The notes under the pieces were generated by a model that worked only from the letters and a program-made list of their open reading frames with translations, made no database searches and was not told the origin of the DNA. A stretch of DNA of 64,000 bases from 38-11 sp964539975 (lineage in GTDB: Bacteria > Bacillota > Clostridia > Tissierellales > Dethiosulfatibacteraceae), in NCBI GenBank assembly GCA_964539975.1, contig CAZIKK010000003.1, positions 1 through 64,000 on the forward strand, given 5' to 3'. Below, piece after piece: positions 24,588-33,260 of the stretch. Every line of letters starts with the position of its first letter. Positions within the stretch are counted from its first letter, which is position 1. Made by a program: the position numbers and the translations under genes.

Positions 24588-26266
24588 AAACCATTTTATT
24601 GCTGACCAAAGTGGGACTGATCAACACTTTCAACCTACACGCCTTGAATCCCAAACACTTTAAAAGCAAGAAGGATGCGTTGAAAATACTCTTGTTTGTT
24701 GTCGTTATTTTAGCACTCATCCCTGCTTACCGACTTTACCTGAGCTTTATCAGACAAATGAGCTTCTCCTTATTGATGTTGGGACAGGAGACGTATTTTA
24801 TGGCTATTGCTCACTATGTCGCTGTCATGATGGTTTTCTTTCTCGGTTTGACTTATGTTTTATCTTATTATTATTTTTCGCGTGATACCGACCTTTTGAT
24901 TCCATTGCCCATCAAAAGTCGACATCTTGTCATCTCCAAATTCTTCAGTCTGTTGATCTACGAATATATCCTTTTATCTGTGTTTTTCATTCCTGTTATC
25001 TTTATCAACCATAGTTTGACGGGCGGTGGTCTCATCTATTACTTGAAAGCTGTCTTGTTGTATCTCTTAACACCTGTAGTCCCTCTTTCCTTGGCATCCA
25101 TTTTGATCATTGTTATTATGCGATTCACAAATGTATCAGGCAAAAAAGATCTGATCCGCGTTGTGACGATGTTCCTTTTTCTTTTCGTCCTGCTTGGCAC
25201 GCAAATATTGATCCAACGATCCATGATCCATATGGCACCGGGAGAAGAACAAGCCTTTCTAGCCAATTTATTCACTGACAATCGGTATCTAATTGATCAA
25301 CTAGGTCGATTCTACCCTCTATCTCAAATGACTTCCTTAGCGTTGTACACCCAATCTGCCACTTCTTGGCTTCAATTGATCGGTGTATTGGCTTTCAGCG
25401 CAGGAGCCTTTGTTTTGATGATCTTTGTCAGCGAAACTTTGTATCTAGGTGGCATTATCGGAGGAAATGAGGCTTCCTCTAAGAAAAAAGCTTTTACTGA
25501 GTCTGATTTAGAGAAAGCCAGCAGCAAAACTCGTTCCCCTTTTTTGGCTGTTTTCAAAGTAGATTGGATCACTTTGTTTAAAACTCCTATCTATCTGTTT
25601 AATTGTGTGAGTATTGTAGTACTGCTGCCTTTTATATTTTTGGTCATGCCCCTTGTGAGTGGTGCGCCTTCTGAAATGGATTTTATAATCGATTTATTTC
25701 ATGACAACCGTTCCTTGTTTGTATTGGGATTATCAGGCGCCTACTGTCTTATGGCTGCTCTAAACCCCACAGCTTCCACCTGTTTTTCTAGAGAAGGCAA
25801 AACGTTTTATCTGTCTCGTATCATCCCTGTTTCATCCAGAGAACATATCATGGGAAAGGCACTCTCCCCTTTCCTGCTTCAAGTTGCAACCATTCTTTTT
25901 CTTTCCATCGGCATGTTTTTCTTCCTGCCGCTAACATGGATGGATCTGGTTGTCTCCGGATTTTTAGGCTTGCTAGGCGCCATTCCCATTATCTTTATCG
26001 GTCTGTTGATTGACATCAACCGACCTATGCTAAGTTGGGATAATCCACAGAGAGCTGTAAAGCAAAACCTAAATGTGCTCATCTCAATGGCCCTAGGAGG
26101 TGGATTGACTGTTACGTTGGGATTTTTGACTTATGTCTTAATCCAACTGGATCTAACTCTTTTGGTCACGGTCTGTATAGATTCTTTATTACTTATTGTG
26201 ATTGCTTGGTTTGTCTACCGAATGCTTGTCCGTCGTTTGACCCATCAATTTGCTAGTATTGAGTGA
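24584..26266 (+). CDS. ABC-2 type exporter, permease
   Basis: 560 aa with about twelve hydrophobic segments and no other domain; it resembles the large permeases of two-gene ABC exporters in Firmicutes. Translationally coupled to the ATPase gene. A charged cytoplasmic loop (about 300-320, SSKKKAFTESDLEKASSKTR) divides two halves. Substrate unknown. Confidence 0.82.
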   Translation: MKTILLLTKVGLINTFNLHALNPKHFKSKKDALKILLFVVVILALIPAYRLYLSFIRQMSFSLLMLGQETYFMAIAHYVAVMMVFFLGLTYVLSYYYFSRDTDLLIPLPIKSRHLVISKFFSLLIYEYILLSVFFIPVIFINHSLTGGGLIYYLKAVLLYLLTPVVPLSLASILIIVIMRFTNVSGKKDLIRVVTMFLFLFVLLGTQILIQRSMIHMAPGEEQAFLANLFTDNRYLIDQLGRFYPLSQMTSLALYTQSATSWLQLIGVLAFSAGAFVLMIFVSETLYLGGIIGGNEASSKKKAFTESDLEKASSKTRSPFLAVFKVDWITLFKTPIYLFNCVSIVVLLPFIFLVMPLVSGAPSEMDFIIDLFHDNRSLFVLGLSGAYCLMAALNPTASTCFSREGKTFYLSRIIPVSSREHIMGKALSPFLLQVATILFLSIGMFFFLPLTWMDLVVSGFLGLLGAIPIIFIGLLIDINRPMLSWDNPQRAVKQNLNVLISMALGGGLTVTLGFLTYVLIQLDLTLLVTVCIDSLLLIVIAWFVYRMLVRRLTHQFASIE

Positions 26267-26302
26267 TTTCGCCTCATATATTTTATAAAGGATGTGAATA
26301 GC

Positions 26303-27448
26303 ATGATCAACGAAATCAAACAATGGCCTATGACGAAAAAAAAGGCTGTGCTTCAAACATACGATGCCTTGCATAGTATGCCTGAGCTGGCTACTCAGGA
26401 GTACAAAACCGCCGCCTATGTGGCTGAATTTTTGCAATCCCACGGGATCGAAGTCGTTACTGGGATCGCCAACACTGGTCTTGTTGCCTATGTGAGAAGT
26501 GACCAACCAGGTCCTGTCCTAGCGCTTCGAGCAGATATGGATGCATTAAACCATATCGTAGATGACCAATTGGTTACCATGCATACTTGTGGACACGATG
26601 CCCACACCACCATGGTTCTTTTTGCTGGATTGATGGCCAAGGAACTTAATTTGGTTAAAAAAGGGACATTGAAACTGATTTTTCAACCTTCTGAGGAACA
26701 AGAAACAACGAGTGGTGCTCGTGCAATGGCAAGAGCTGGAGTATTAGATGAAGTGGATATGTGCATAGGGATTCATCTGAGACCTATTCAGGAAGCCAAG
26801 ATGAACGAAGCCATCGCTGCCTTGAAACATGGTGCTCTAACCATTATCAATGGTGAAGTCATTGGGCAGATGTCCCATTCCGGACGCCCTCATATGGGGA
26901 AAAACCCCATCGATGCTATCGCCAGCATTGTTCATGCTGTTAATGCCATCTGGGTAGATCCTGGCGTTCCTGCTTCGGCAAAGATGATCGCTGTCCAATC
27001 CGGTGATCCCATGACCACTTCCATACCGGAAAAGGGACATGTCACCGTTGATTTGAGAGCAGATAACAATGAAACCATGGATGAATTGATCAGAAAAGTA
27101 TCTCATGCCATCCAGGCAGGTGCCGCCACTATTGGATGCGAAGGACAAGTCAATGTGGTCCCTGGTTTACCCGCTCCTGTCTACGACGAATCCATGATCC
27201 AAATAGCCCGAGAAGCGATTACGGAAGTGTTAGGATCAACCGGCATGCTGGGCATAAAAAGAACCACCGGTGCAGACGATTTTCACGAATTCACACGGTG
27301 GAAACCTGAATTAAAAACGACTTACATTGGGCTTGGCTGTGATTTAACTCCCGGTTTGCATCATCCTGACATGTCTTTCAATAGAGACGCTTTACTAAAC
27401 GGCATCCGTATCTTATCCGTCATGGTTCACAGGATCTTGGGCGTCTGA
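26303..27448 (+). CDS. M20 family amidohydrolase/peptidase
   Basis: 381 aa from the ATG at 26303, preceded by AAAGGATG. Motifs ALRADMDAL, MHTCGHDAHTTM and FQPSEEQETTSGAR with a C-terminal TGADDFHEF segment place it in the M20D group (hippurate hydrolase/N-acyl amino acid amidohydrolase type), which uses two metal ions to split acyl groups from amino acids in the cytoplasm. Converges on msrAB with a 7-bp gap. Confidence 0.9.
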   Translation: MINEIKQWPMTKKKAVLQTYDALHSMPELATQEYKTAAYVAEFLQSHGIEVVTGIANTGLVAYVRSDQPGPVLALRADMDALNHIVDDQLVTMHTCGHDAHTTMVLFAGLMAKELNLVKKGTLKLIFQPSEEQETTSGARAMARAGVLDEVDMCIGIHLRPIQEAKMNEAIAALKHGALTIINGEVIGQMSHSGRPHMGKNPIDAIASIVHAVNAIWVDPGVPASAKMIAVQSGDPMTTSIPEKGHVTVDLRADNNETMDELIRKVSHAIQAGAATIGCEGQVNVVPGLPAPVYDESMIQIAREAITEVLGSTGMLGIKRTTGADDFHEFTRWKPELKTTYIGLGCDLTPGLHHPDMSFNRDALLNGIRILSVMVHRILGV

Positions 27449-27455
27449 TCAACTC

Positions 27456-28571
27456 TCACTGAACATGCTTCATTAAATAGCCATAGCCTTGTGCTTCCAT
27501 CTCATTGTAAGGGACAAATCGCAAAGAAGCTCCGTTGATACAGTATCGCATACCTCCCAAGGTTCTTGGTCCATCATCAAATACATGACCTAAGTGAGAA
27601 TCCCCTGACCGGCTTCTGACTTCTGTGCGAATCATACTCAAGGTGTCATCTTCTGTATAAACAACGACTTCCGGATCGATGGGTTTGGCAAAACTCGGCC
27701 ACCCACAATTAGACTCGAATTTATCATTGGATGAAAACAAGGGTTCTCCTGTCACCACATCCACATAGATGCCTTTGTTGAACTGTTCCCAGTAGGGATG
27801 GGTGAAAGGAGCTTCTGTCCCATTTTTCTGGGTTACCTCATACGCCTTTTCTGATAAATTTTCACGTATCTCCTCCAAAGATGGCTTGGGGTACTTGGTT
27901 GGATCAATGATCACATCTTCTGCCAATGACAAGTCAATGTGGCAGTACCCTGTTGGGTTTTTTTCTAAATAATCTTGATGGTATTCTTCCGCCAAATAGT
28001 AATGTTTCAATGGTTCGACTTCTACCACCAAAGTTTGCGCATATTTTTCTTGTTCTTTTGTTATGACTTCTTGAATAACCGCTAGTTGTTCTTCATTTGT
28101 GTAGTAGATGCCTGTTCGATATTGAGACCCTACGTCGTTTCCTTGTCGATTCAAGCTTGTGGGGTCGATGACACGAAAATAATAGGTCAGCAGGGTTTTT
28201 AAATTCACTTGGTTGGCATCGTAAGTTACATGAACGGTTTCAGCATGACCTGTGTTTTGATGACAAACCTCTTCGTAAGTAGGATTCTCTGTCGTTCCAT
28301 TGGCATATCCTGAAGTGGCGTCCAAAACACCGTACAACTTTGACATATAGGCTTCCAGCCCCCAGAAACACCCCCCCGCCAAATGAATGGATTGAATATC
28401 TCTGTCTTTCGAATCATTTGGTTGATTGATGGAGAAAGCTGTGTATGTTTCTCTATCCTCCGGTTTCTGCTGGTTTTTATCCGTGCTTTTTGACCCTCTC
28501 TTAATCTGGGGTACAAACACAACAAGCAGAACGCCAACCACCACCAATCCTAATAATAGCTTAGGTGACAT
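27456..28571 (-). CDS. msrAB: Membrane-anchored peptide methionine sulfoxide reductase MsrAB
   Basis: 371 aa. One N-terminal membrane anchor (residues 3-22), a short linker, MsrA with the catalytic GGCFWG (about residue 70), then MsrB with CGWPSF, RSGDSHLGHVFDDGP and the catalytic Cys in RYCINGASLRF. Both stereoisomers of methionine sulfoxide would be reduced, on the outer membrane face. The reductant could come from the CcdA/TlpA pair at 14.8-16.1 kb. Catalytic residues are Cys, not Sec. Confidence 0.95.
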   Translation of the reverse strand: MSPKLLLGLVVVGVLLVVFVPQIKRGSKSTDKNQQKPEDRETYTAFSINQPNDSKDRDIQSIHLAGGCFWGLEAYMSKLYGVLDATSGYANGTTENPTYEEVCHQNTGHAETVHVTYDANQVNLKTLLTYYFRVIDPTSLNRQGNDVGSQYRTGIYYTNEEQLAVIQEVITKEQEKYAQTLVVEVEPLKHYYLAEEYHQDYLEKNPTGYCHIDLSLAEDVIIDPTKYPKPSLEEIRENLSEKAYEVTQKNGTEAPFTHPYWEQFNKGIYVDVVTGEPLFSSNDKFESNCGWPSFAKPIDPEVVVYTEDDTLSMIRTEVRSRSGDSHLGHVFDDGPRTLGGMRYCINGASLRFVPYNEMEAQGYGYLMKHVQ

Positions 28572-28646
28572 GTTGATTCCTCCTTTTTGTTGCTCTATCT
28601 TAGATGCCCTTATTATACTATGAATCTATTGTTTTGAAAATGATTT

Positions 28647-29411
28647 TCATTTAGTTGATTGATTGAATTTTTCGATCAACACTTTTTTGTAAGCTAAGTA
28701 TTTTTCTGTCAGCATCAAATCCGGGTTTCTTGGTCGTTCAAAATCTATCCTCTGTTCATGGATCATCTTTCCTGGGCGTTGGCTCATGACGTAGATCCGG
28801 TCCGACAAGAATATAGCTTCATCAATGTCGTGAGTGACAAACAAGACAGATTTTTGGTTTTCTTCCCAAATGGTCAACAGCCATTGTTGCATTTCCAATC
28901 GTGTCATGGCATCTAAAGCTCCAAAAGGCTCATCCAATAACATAATGGAACTGTCCATCAGAAATGTTCTCAATAGGGCTGCTCGTTGGCGCATGCCCCC
29001 TGAAAGCTGATGAGGCCAAGCGTTCTCGAATCCTTTCAACCCAAATTTTTCCATATGCTCTTGTGCCACAGAATGGCTGCGTTTTTTCTTGTAGCCTTTC
29101 AATTCTAACGGCAACACGACATTGGCCATAATGCTTCTCCAAGGCATTAACAAGTCTTTTTGCTGCATATAGCCAATGGTCTCATTAGAGTCTTGAATGG
29201 AGGTGCCATTAATGAAGATTTTCCCTTCAAACCTTTCTTCAATTTTGGCGATCAATCGAAAGATCGTGCTCTTGCCACATCCACTTGGTCCAATGATGGC
29301 GACGAATTCTTTATCCCCCAATTCCAGGTTGACTTGATCCAATGTCTCCAGCTTTACACCCTCTTTCATCCAGTAGGTTTTTGTCACGTGATTCATCACG
29401 ACACGTTTCAT
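28647..29411 (-). CDS. thiZ: Thiamine-precursor ABC transporter, ATP-binding protein
   Basis: 254 aa of the nitrate/sulfonate/taurine class: Walker A GPSGCGKST, signature LSGGMRQRAALLR, Walker B IMLLDEPFGALDA and H-loop VTHDIDEA. It is the last gene of an operon controlled by a TPP riboswitch, so it most likely powers uptake of a thiamine pyrimidine precursor (HMP or formylaminopyrimidine) with ThiX and ThiY. Confidence 0.88.
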   Translation of the reverse strand: MKRVVMNHVTKTYWMKEGVKLETLDQVNLELGDKEFVAIIGPSGCGKSTIFRLIAKIEERFEGKIFINGTSIQDSNETIGYMQQKDLLMPWRSIMANVVLPLELKGYKKKRSHSVAQEHMEKFGLKGFENAWPHQLSGGMRQRAALLRTFLMDSSIMLLDEPFGALDAMTRLEMQQWLLTIWEENQKSVLFVTHDIDEAIFLSDRIYVMSQRPGKMIHEQRIDFERPRNPDLMLTEKYLAYKKVLIEKFNQSTK

Positions 29412-29420
29412 TCCATCCTC

Positions 29421-30407
29421 CTATTGATTTAAGAACTCGTTGGTAAAGGCTTCTTCTGTAGAGACCCAATTGGTAATAAACCCGTTGTCATAAAGCCATT
29501 GGGTGTAGCGTTCCCATGTTTCTTCCGATTGGTATCCCCAATAAGGACCTTCTGCCAGGTACCGTTCTGATAAAAACGCTTGGCTGGCAAATACCAGCTC
29601 TTCTTCCAATTCAGGTACATGCTTTAATAGAATTTCAGCTGCCTCATCTGGATTCTCAATGGTATCGTTATAGCCTTGCTCAAGGGCAACCATGAAACGC
29701 TCTACAAGCTCAGTTTTTTCAGCGATCATTCTTTCGCTAGCGATGATCACCGGTGTATAGTAGTCAAATATAGGTGCTTCTTTGCCTAGGTCGATGTAGT
29801 GAATGTCGTGTCCTTTCAACTCTGCGTCAACTACTGACCAACCCTCAAACACCCATGCAAAATCGATGTCCCCTGATCTGCTGGCTGCAAAAAAGTCGAT
29901 GTCGCCTACCGTGATGACTTCTACAAGATTGATATCGGCTCCTTCTTGTTCCATCAAATATTGGAGGGTTGCTATCTCTATGGGCGAGCCCCATCCTCCG
30001 TATTTCTTTCCTTCAAAGTCCTTTGGTGACTCAATCCCTTTTTCTGCCAAAGACATAAACCCAGAGGTATTGTGTTGAATCACTGCTGCAATAGATACGA
30101 CCGGGATGCCTTCAGACCTGGCGAAGGTGACACTTTCTTGATAACTCACACCAAATTGGGCGGAATCAGAAGCCACCAATTGCTCAGCTGTGCTTTCACC
30201 AGGTTGGATAATTTCAACATCAAGACCTTGGGCTTCAAAGTATCCTTTTTCTTTTGCCACATACACCCCTGTGTGATTGGTGTTTGGAAACCAGTCCAAC
30301 GTGAATACGATTTTTCCCATTGTATTTTCTGTGTCTTGATTGGATTGACAGCCCATCAAGCCCATTCCTAACAACACTATCAATCCTATAATGATCCCTT
30401 TTTTCAT
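29421..30407 (-). CDS. thiY: Thiamine-precursor ABC transporter, substrate-binding lipoprotein
   Basis: 328 aa from the ATG at 30407 (AGGAG 7 nt before); the longer frame overlaps the permease gene. A lipobox (GLMGC) anchors it outside the cell. It is an NMT1/THI5-like periplasmic-binding fold: TLDWFPNTNHTGVYVAKEKGYF is the typical opening. The TPP riboswitch upstream supports a pyrimidine precursor of thiamine as ligand. Confidence 0.9.
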   Translation of the reverse strand: MKKGIIIGLIVLLGMGLMGCQSNQDTENTMGKIVFTLDWFPNTNHTGVYVAKEKGYFEAQGLDVEIIQPGESTAEQLVASDSAQFGVSYQESVTFARSEGIPVVSIAAVIQHNTSGFMSLAEKGIESPKDFEGKKYGGWGSPIEIATLQYLMEQEGADINLVEVITVGDIDFFAASRSGDIDFAWVFEGWSVVDAELKGHDIHYIDLGKEAPIFDYYTPVIIASERMIAEKTELVERFMVALEQGYNDTIENPDEAAEILLKHVPELEEELVFASQAFLSERYLAEGPYWGYQSEETWERYTQWLYDNGFITNWVSTEEAFTNEFLNQ

Positions 30408-30408
30408 T

Positions 30409-31194
30409 TTATCTACTCCTTTTTTCATTTTTCCATGGCATGGCCTTTCTGCCGATCCAGTCTACACAGGCTACCAACACCAAAGTCATGACAACGATGA
30501 TGATGATGCTGGCAAACAAGGCAGGAATGCGATATGACTTCATGACTCGTGTCATAAAAATGCCCAACCCCTCTTGGGCACCAACCCACTCTGCCACCAC
30601 TGCCCCTAACACACTGTAGGTGGCCGCAATCCTTAATCCGGAAAAAAACGATGGCAAAGCAGCGGGAAGTTTACATTTTAAAAAGATTTGTCTTTCTGAC
30701 GCTTTCATGGTTCGCATTAAGTCTACCAGCTCTGGGTCTGCTGCATTCAAACCTTCTGTCAAGCTGACCGCAATGGGGAAAAAGCAAACCAATACCACAA
30801 CGATTACTTTTCTCAAAAGTCCAACCCCAAACCAAACCATCAACAAAGGCGCTATGGCAATGATAGGGATAGTCTGAGACACAACAATCAGTGGATAGAT
30901 CAAATCTTTCAAAGTCTGATGACGATCCATCAGCACGGATAATATGACTGAAAGCATGATTGAGATTGAGAATCCCAACAACACTTCTGTCAATGTAACC
31001 CTAGTATGCATCATCAACAATGGAAAGCTTTGGTACAACTCAGTCAAAATCAACAGGGGGGATGGCAAAATATAGGCTGGAATCTCAAGCCAAACGGTTA
31101 GTCCTTGCCACAAGACAATGATGAATAGATAGAACCCGATAATTACCTGTTTTTTCGATGACAATCGCTCATCTGTATTGGTGAGTTTTTTCAT
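30409..31194 (-). CDS. thiX: Thiamine-precursor ABC transporter, permease
   Basis: 261 aa with six membrane helices and the permease signature near EGLNAADPELVDLMRTMKAS, of the SsuC/TauC class. Starts inside the end of the thiamine-binding protein gene (26-nt overlap) with GGGGTG before its ATG. Part of the TPP-riboswitch operon. Confidence 0.88.
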   Translation of the reverse strand: MKKLTNTDERLSSKKQVIIGFYLFIIVLWQGLTVWLEIPAYILPSPLLILTELYQSFPLLMMHTRVTLTEVLLGFSISIMLSVILSVLMDRHQTLKDLIYPLIVVSQTIPIIAIAPLLMVWFGVGLLRKVIVVVLVCFFPIAVSLTEGLNAADPELVDLMRTMKASERQIFLKCKLPAALPSFFSGLRIAATYSVLGAVVAEWVGAQEGLGIFMTRVMKSYRIPALFASIIIIVVMTLVLVACVDWIGRKAMPWKNEKRSR

Positions 31195-31459
31195 CCATGG
31201 TCACCCCTTCAGGCGCGTAATCGATTTTCACGAAGGAAAGTACGCGATTAGCTCCTTCTTCTACACAAATAGCTTGCGCTTTCTCAACTAATTTCAACAA
31301 ATCCGGCAATTCTCCCTCCATGGTCGTCTCCATAGGCCCCACTTCATATTTTACACCGCTGTCATGGATCATTTGAATCACTTTGTCAACAACAGGATAA
31401 ATATTGGTGATATGAGGTATTTTAGGAACAATTTGTAAGCTCAGGTTGATGATTGGCAT
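31169..31459 (-). CDS. Small thiamine-binding protein (MTH1187/YkoF-like)
   Basis: 96 aa, ferredoxin-like fold family known as DUF77/MTH1187, several members of which bind thiamine. VKYEVGPMETTMEGEL is the conserved core. It is the first gene after the TPP riboswitch and precedes thiXYZ, so it may bind thiamine or a precursor in the cytoplasm, as YkoF does in Bacillus. Confidence 0.85.
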   Translation of the reverse strand: MPIINLSLQIVPKIPHITNIYPVVDKVIQMIHDSGVKYEVGPMETTMEGELPDLLKLVEKAQAICVEEGANRVLSFVKIDYAPEGVTMDEKTHQYR

Positions 31460-31480
31460 ATGACACCTCCTTATCAGAAA

Positions 31481-31506
31481 ATAAAAAAACTACCCGTCCG
31501 GTAGTT
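31481..31506 (-). terminator. Terminator of the TPP riboswitch
   Basis: AACTACC (31500-31506) and GGTAGTT (31488-31494) on the minus strand, followed by seven T. It lies between the aptamer and the first gene, the usual place of a transcriptional off switch. Confidence 0.88.
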
Positions 31507-31539
31507 GTCATTGTAGGTATTGTGTTTTTTTTATTCGTT

Positions 31540-31632
31540 AGAAGCTCCCTACGCTGGCATTATCCAGATCAGGTAAATGGTCAGAACAGTAACAGTTCTA
31601 TCTCAGCCAATCTCTTGGCCCCCATGTCCTAA
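31540..31632 (-). promoter_or_regulatory. TPP riboswitch (THI element)
   Basis: The minus strand contains GGCTGAGA, ACCTGATCTGGATAATGCCAGCGTAGGGA, the conserved pyrimidine and pyrophosphate sensing halves of the TPP aptamer. With thiamine diphosphate bound, the following terminator forms and the ThiXYZ operon is shut off. Confidence 0.97.
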
Positions 31633-31636
31633 CTGC

Positions 31637-31665
31637 ATTATATAGCACCTTTTAATAGGTGTCAA
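31637..31665 (-). promoter_or_regulatory. Promoter of the TPP riboswitch operon
   Basis: TTGACA (31660-31665) and TATAAT (31637-31642) on the minus strand with a 17-nt spacer, immediately after the larB stop codon. Confidence 0.88.
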
Positions 31666-31677
31666 GATCCTTTGTCA

Positions 31678-32427
31678 TCACGAAAGATGGTTGATCATGC
31701 TAGCACTGTAGGCTGCTCCAAATCCATTGTCTATATTCACGACTGTCACACCGCTGGCACAACTATTCAGCATGGATAACAAAGTGGCTATGCCATTTAA
31801 ATTGGCTCCATATCCCACACTTGTAGGAACTGCAATAATGGGTTTGGATACCAATCCTCCTACTACACTTGCTAATGCCCCTTCCATTCCAGCCACAACT
31901 ATGATGACCTTGGCTTTCTGAATATCCTCTAGTCGATGAAACAATCGATGAATACCCGCCACGCCTACATCGTTGATGACTTTTACCCGGTTGCCCAATA
32001 TTTCCGCTGTTTCTTTAGCCTCTTCTACCACGGGAATATCTGACGTTCCTGCCGAGACAATGGCAATGTAGCTGTCCGGTGTCTCTGTTTCTTGGATTTT
32101 GCATGTGATAACCCTTCCCGCTTCGTTGTACCGTAACTGATCGCTTAAGTCTTTCACATTTTCATACATTTCTCTACTGGCACGAGTGGCTAGAATGTTG
32201 GTTTTTTTTGACAGCAATAGTTGGATAATCTGCCTAACTTGGTCGTTGGTTTTGTTTTCACAATAAATCACTTCAGGATAGCCCACCCGTATGGTTCTAT
32301 GATGATCAATGGTAGCAAATCCCAATTCAGTGAATGGCAATTTGGCCAACTCGTCTATGGCTTCTTCCAGTGGCATCTGGTCACTCTTAACGGCTTCCAG
32401 CATTTTTTTTATCTGATTCTTATCCAT
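31678..32427 (-). CDS. larB: Nickel-pincer cofactor biosynthesis protein LarB
   Basis: 249 aa. The C-terminal half is related to AIR carboxylase (SAGTSDIPVVEEA, NDVGVAGIHRL, VGGLVSKPIIAVPTSVGYGA). LarB carboxylates and hydrolyses nicotinic acid adenine dinucleotide, the first step of the nickel-pincer nucleotide cofactor. It is the last gene of the larC-larE-larB set (larE ends 3 nt upstream). Confidence 0.95.
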   Translation of the reverse strand: MDKNQIKKMLEAVKSDQMPLEEAIDELAKLPFTELGFATIDHHRTIRVGYPEVIYCENKTNDQVRQIIQLLLSKKTNILATRASREMYENVKDLSDQLRYNEAGRVITCKIQETETPDSYIAIVSAGTSDIPVVEEAKETAEILGNRVKVINDVGVAGIHRLFHRLEDIQKAKVIIVVAGMEGALASVVGGLVSKPIIAVPTSVGYGANLNGIATLLSMLNSCASGVTVVNIDNGFGAAYSASMINHLS

Positions 32428-32429
32428 GT

Positions 32430-33260
32430 TTATCCTCTCCTGTTTGTGGGGTTAAAACTTCCCATTTTATATCCACCTAAATCCAGCGTAACATAATTAT
32501 ATCCTGTTTCTTGGATACGTTGATGTATGTCACTAAATAGATGATGTTTGATGACGTGCTGCCATTCCTTCTCTCCCAACTCTATCCTAGCTAGGTCACC
32601 ATGTGAACGAACCCGTATCTGGTATAGTCCCATTTCAAATAATATGTTTTCCGCTGCTTCAATCTGTCGAATGGCTTCTACTGTAACGGTCGTCCCGTGA
32701 GGAATTCTCGTTAGTAAGCAAGCGTAGGCGGGTTTGTTCCATGTGGGTAACCTTTTTGCCTTTGACCATTCACGTATCTGATTTTTTGTAATTTCACATT
32801 CCATCAGGGGGCTGACAATATCTAGTTCTTTCAAAGCTTTGAGTCCAGGCCTGTAATCATCTAAATCATCAAAATTCGTCCCATCCATCACTCTCTCAAA
32901 TCCTAGTGATTTGGCTTTCAATATAATTTGATTGAAAATGCTTTTTTTGCACCAGTAGCATCGATCCTCTGGATTGGATCGGATGGTGTCATCTATTCCC
33001 ATTTCCAGCTTTACATGGTTGACACCTAATTGATGAGCATAGGCGATGGCTTCGTCAATTTCCCATTGCGGGATGTAGGGAGACACAGCGGTTATGGCTA
33101 GGACATTTTCTTTGCCTAAAGCTTCGACCGCACTTGCCAACAAAAACGTGCTGTCTACGCCTCCTGAAAAGGCGATGGCTGCGCGAGAGGCCTTTTTCAG
33201 TTGCTTTTCGAGACATAAGTGTTTTTCCATTAAATAGAAGGAATTATTGGGTACTGTCAT
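32430..33260 (-). CDS. larE: Nickel-pincer cofactor sulfur transferase LarE
   Basis: 276 aa from the ATG at 33260 (GGAG upstream, 17-nt overlap with larC). PP-loop ATPase motif AFSGGVDSTFL. Three cysteines are well placed: CYWC (after RSNPEDR) and the Cys in PAYACLLTRIPHG that corresponds to the sulfur-giving Cys176 of the Lactobacillus enzyme. LarE variants with the extra CxxC are thought to hold a 4Fe-4S cluster and to transfer sulfur catalytically rather than sacrificing their own cysteine; this protein seems to be of that kind. Confidence 0.92.
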   Translation of the reverse strand: MTVPNNSFYLMEKHLCLEKQLKKASRAAIAFSGGVDSTFLLASAVEALGKENVLAITAVSPYIPQWEIDEAIAYAHQLGVNHVKLEMGIDDTIRSNPEDRCYWCKKSIFNQIILKAKSLGFERVMDGTNFDDLDDYRPGLKALKELDIVSPLMECEITKNQIREWSKAKRLPTWNKPAYACLLTRIPHGTTVTVEAIRQIEAAENILFEMGLYQIRVRSHGDLARIELGEKEWQHVIKHHLFSDIHQRIQETGYNYVTLDLGGYKMGSFNPTNRRG

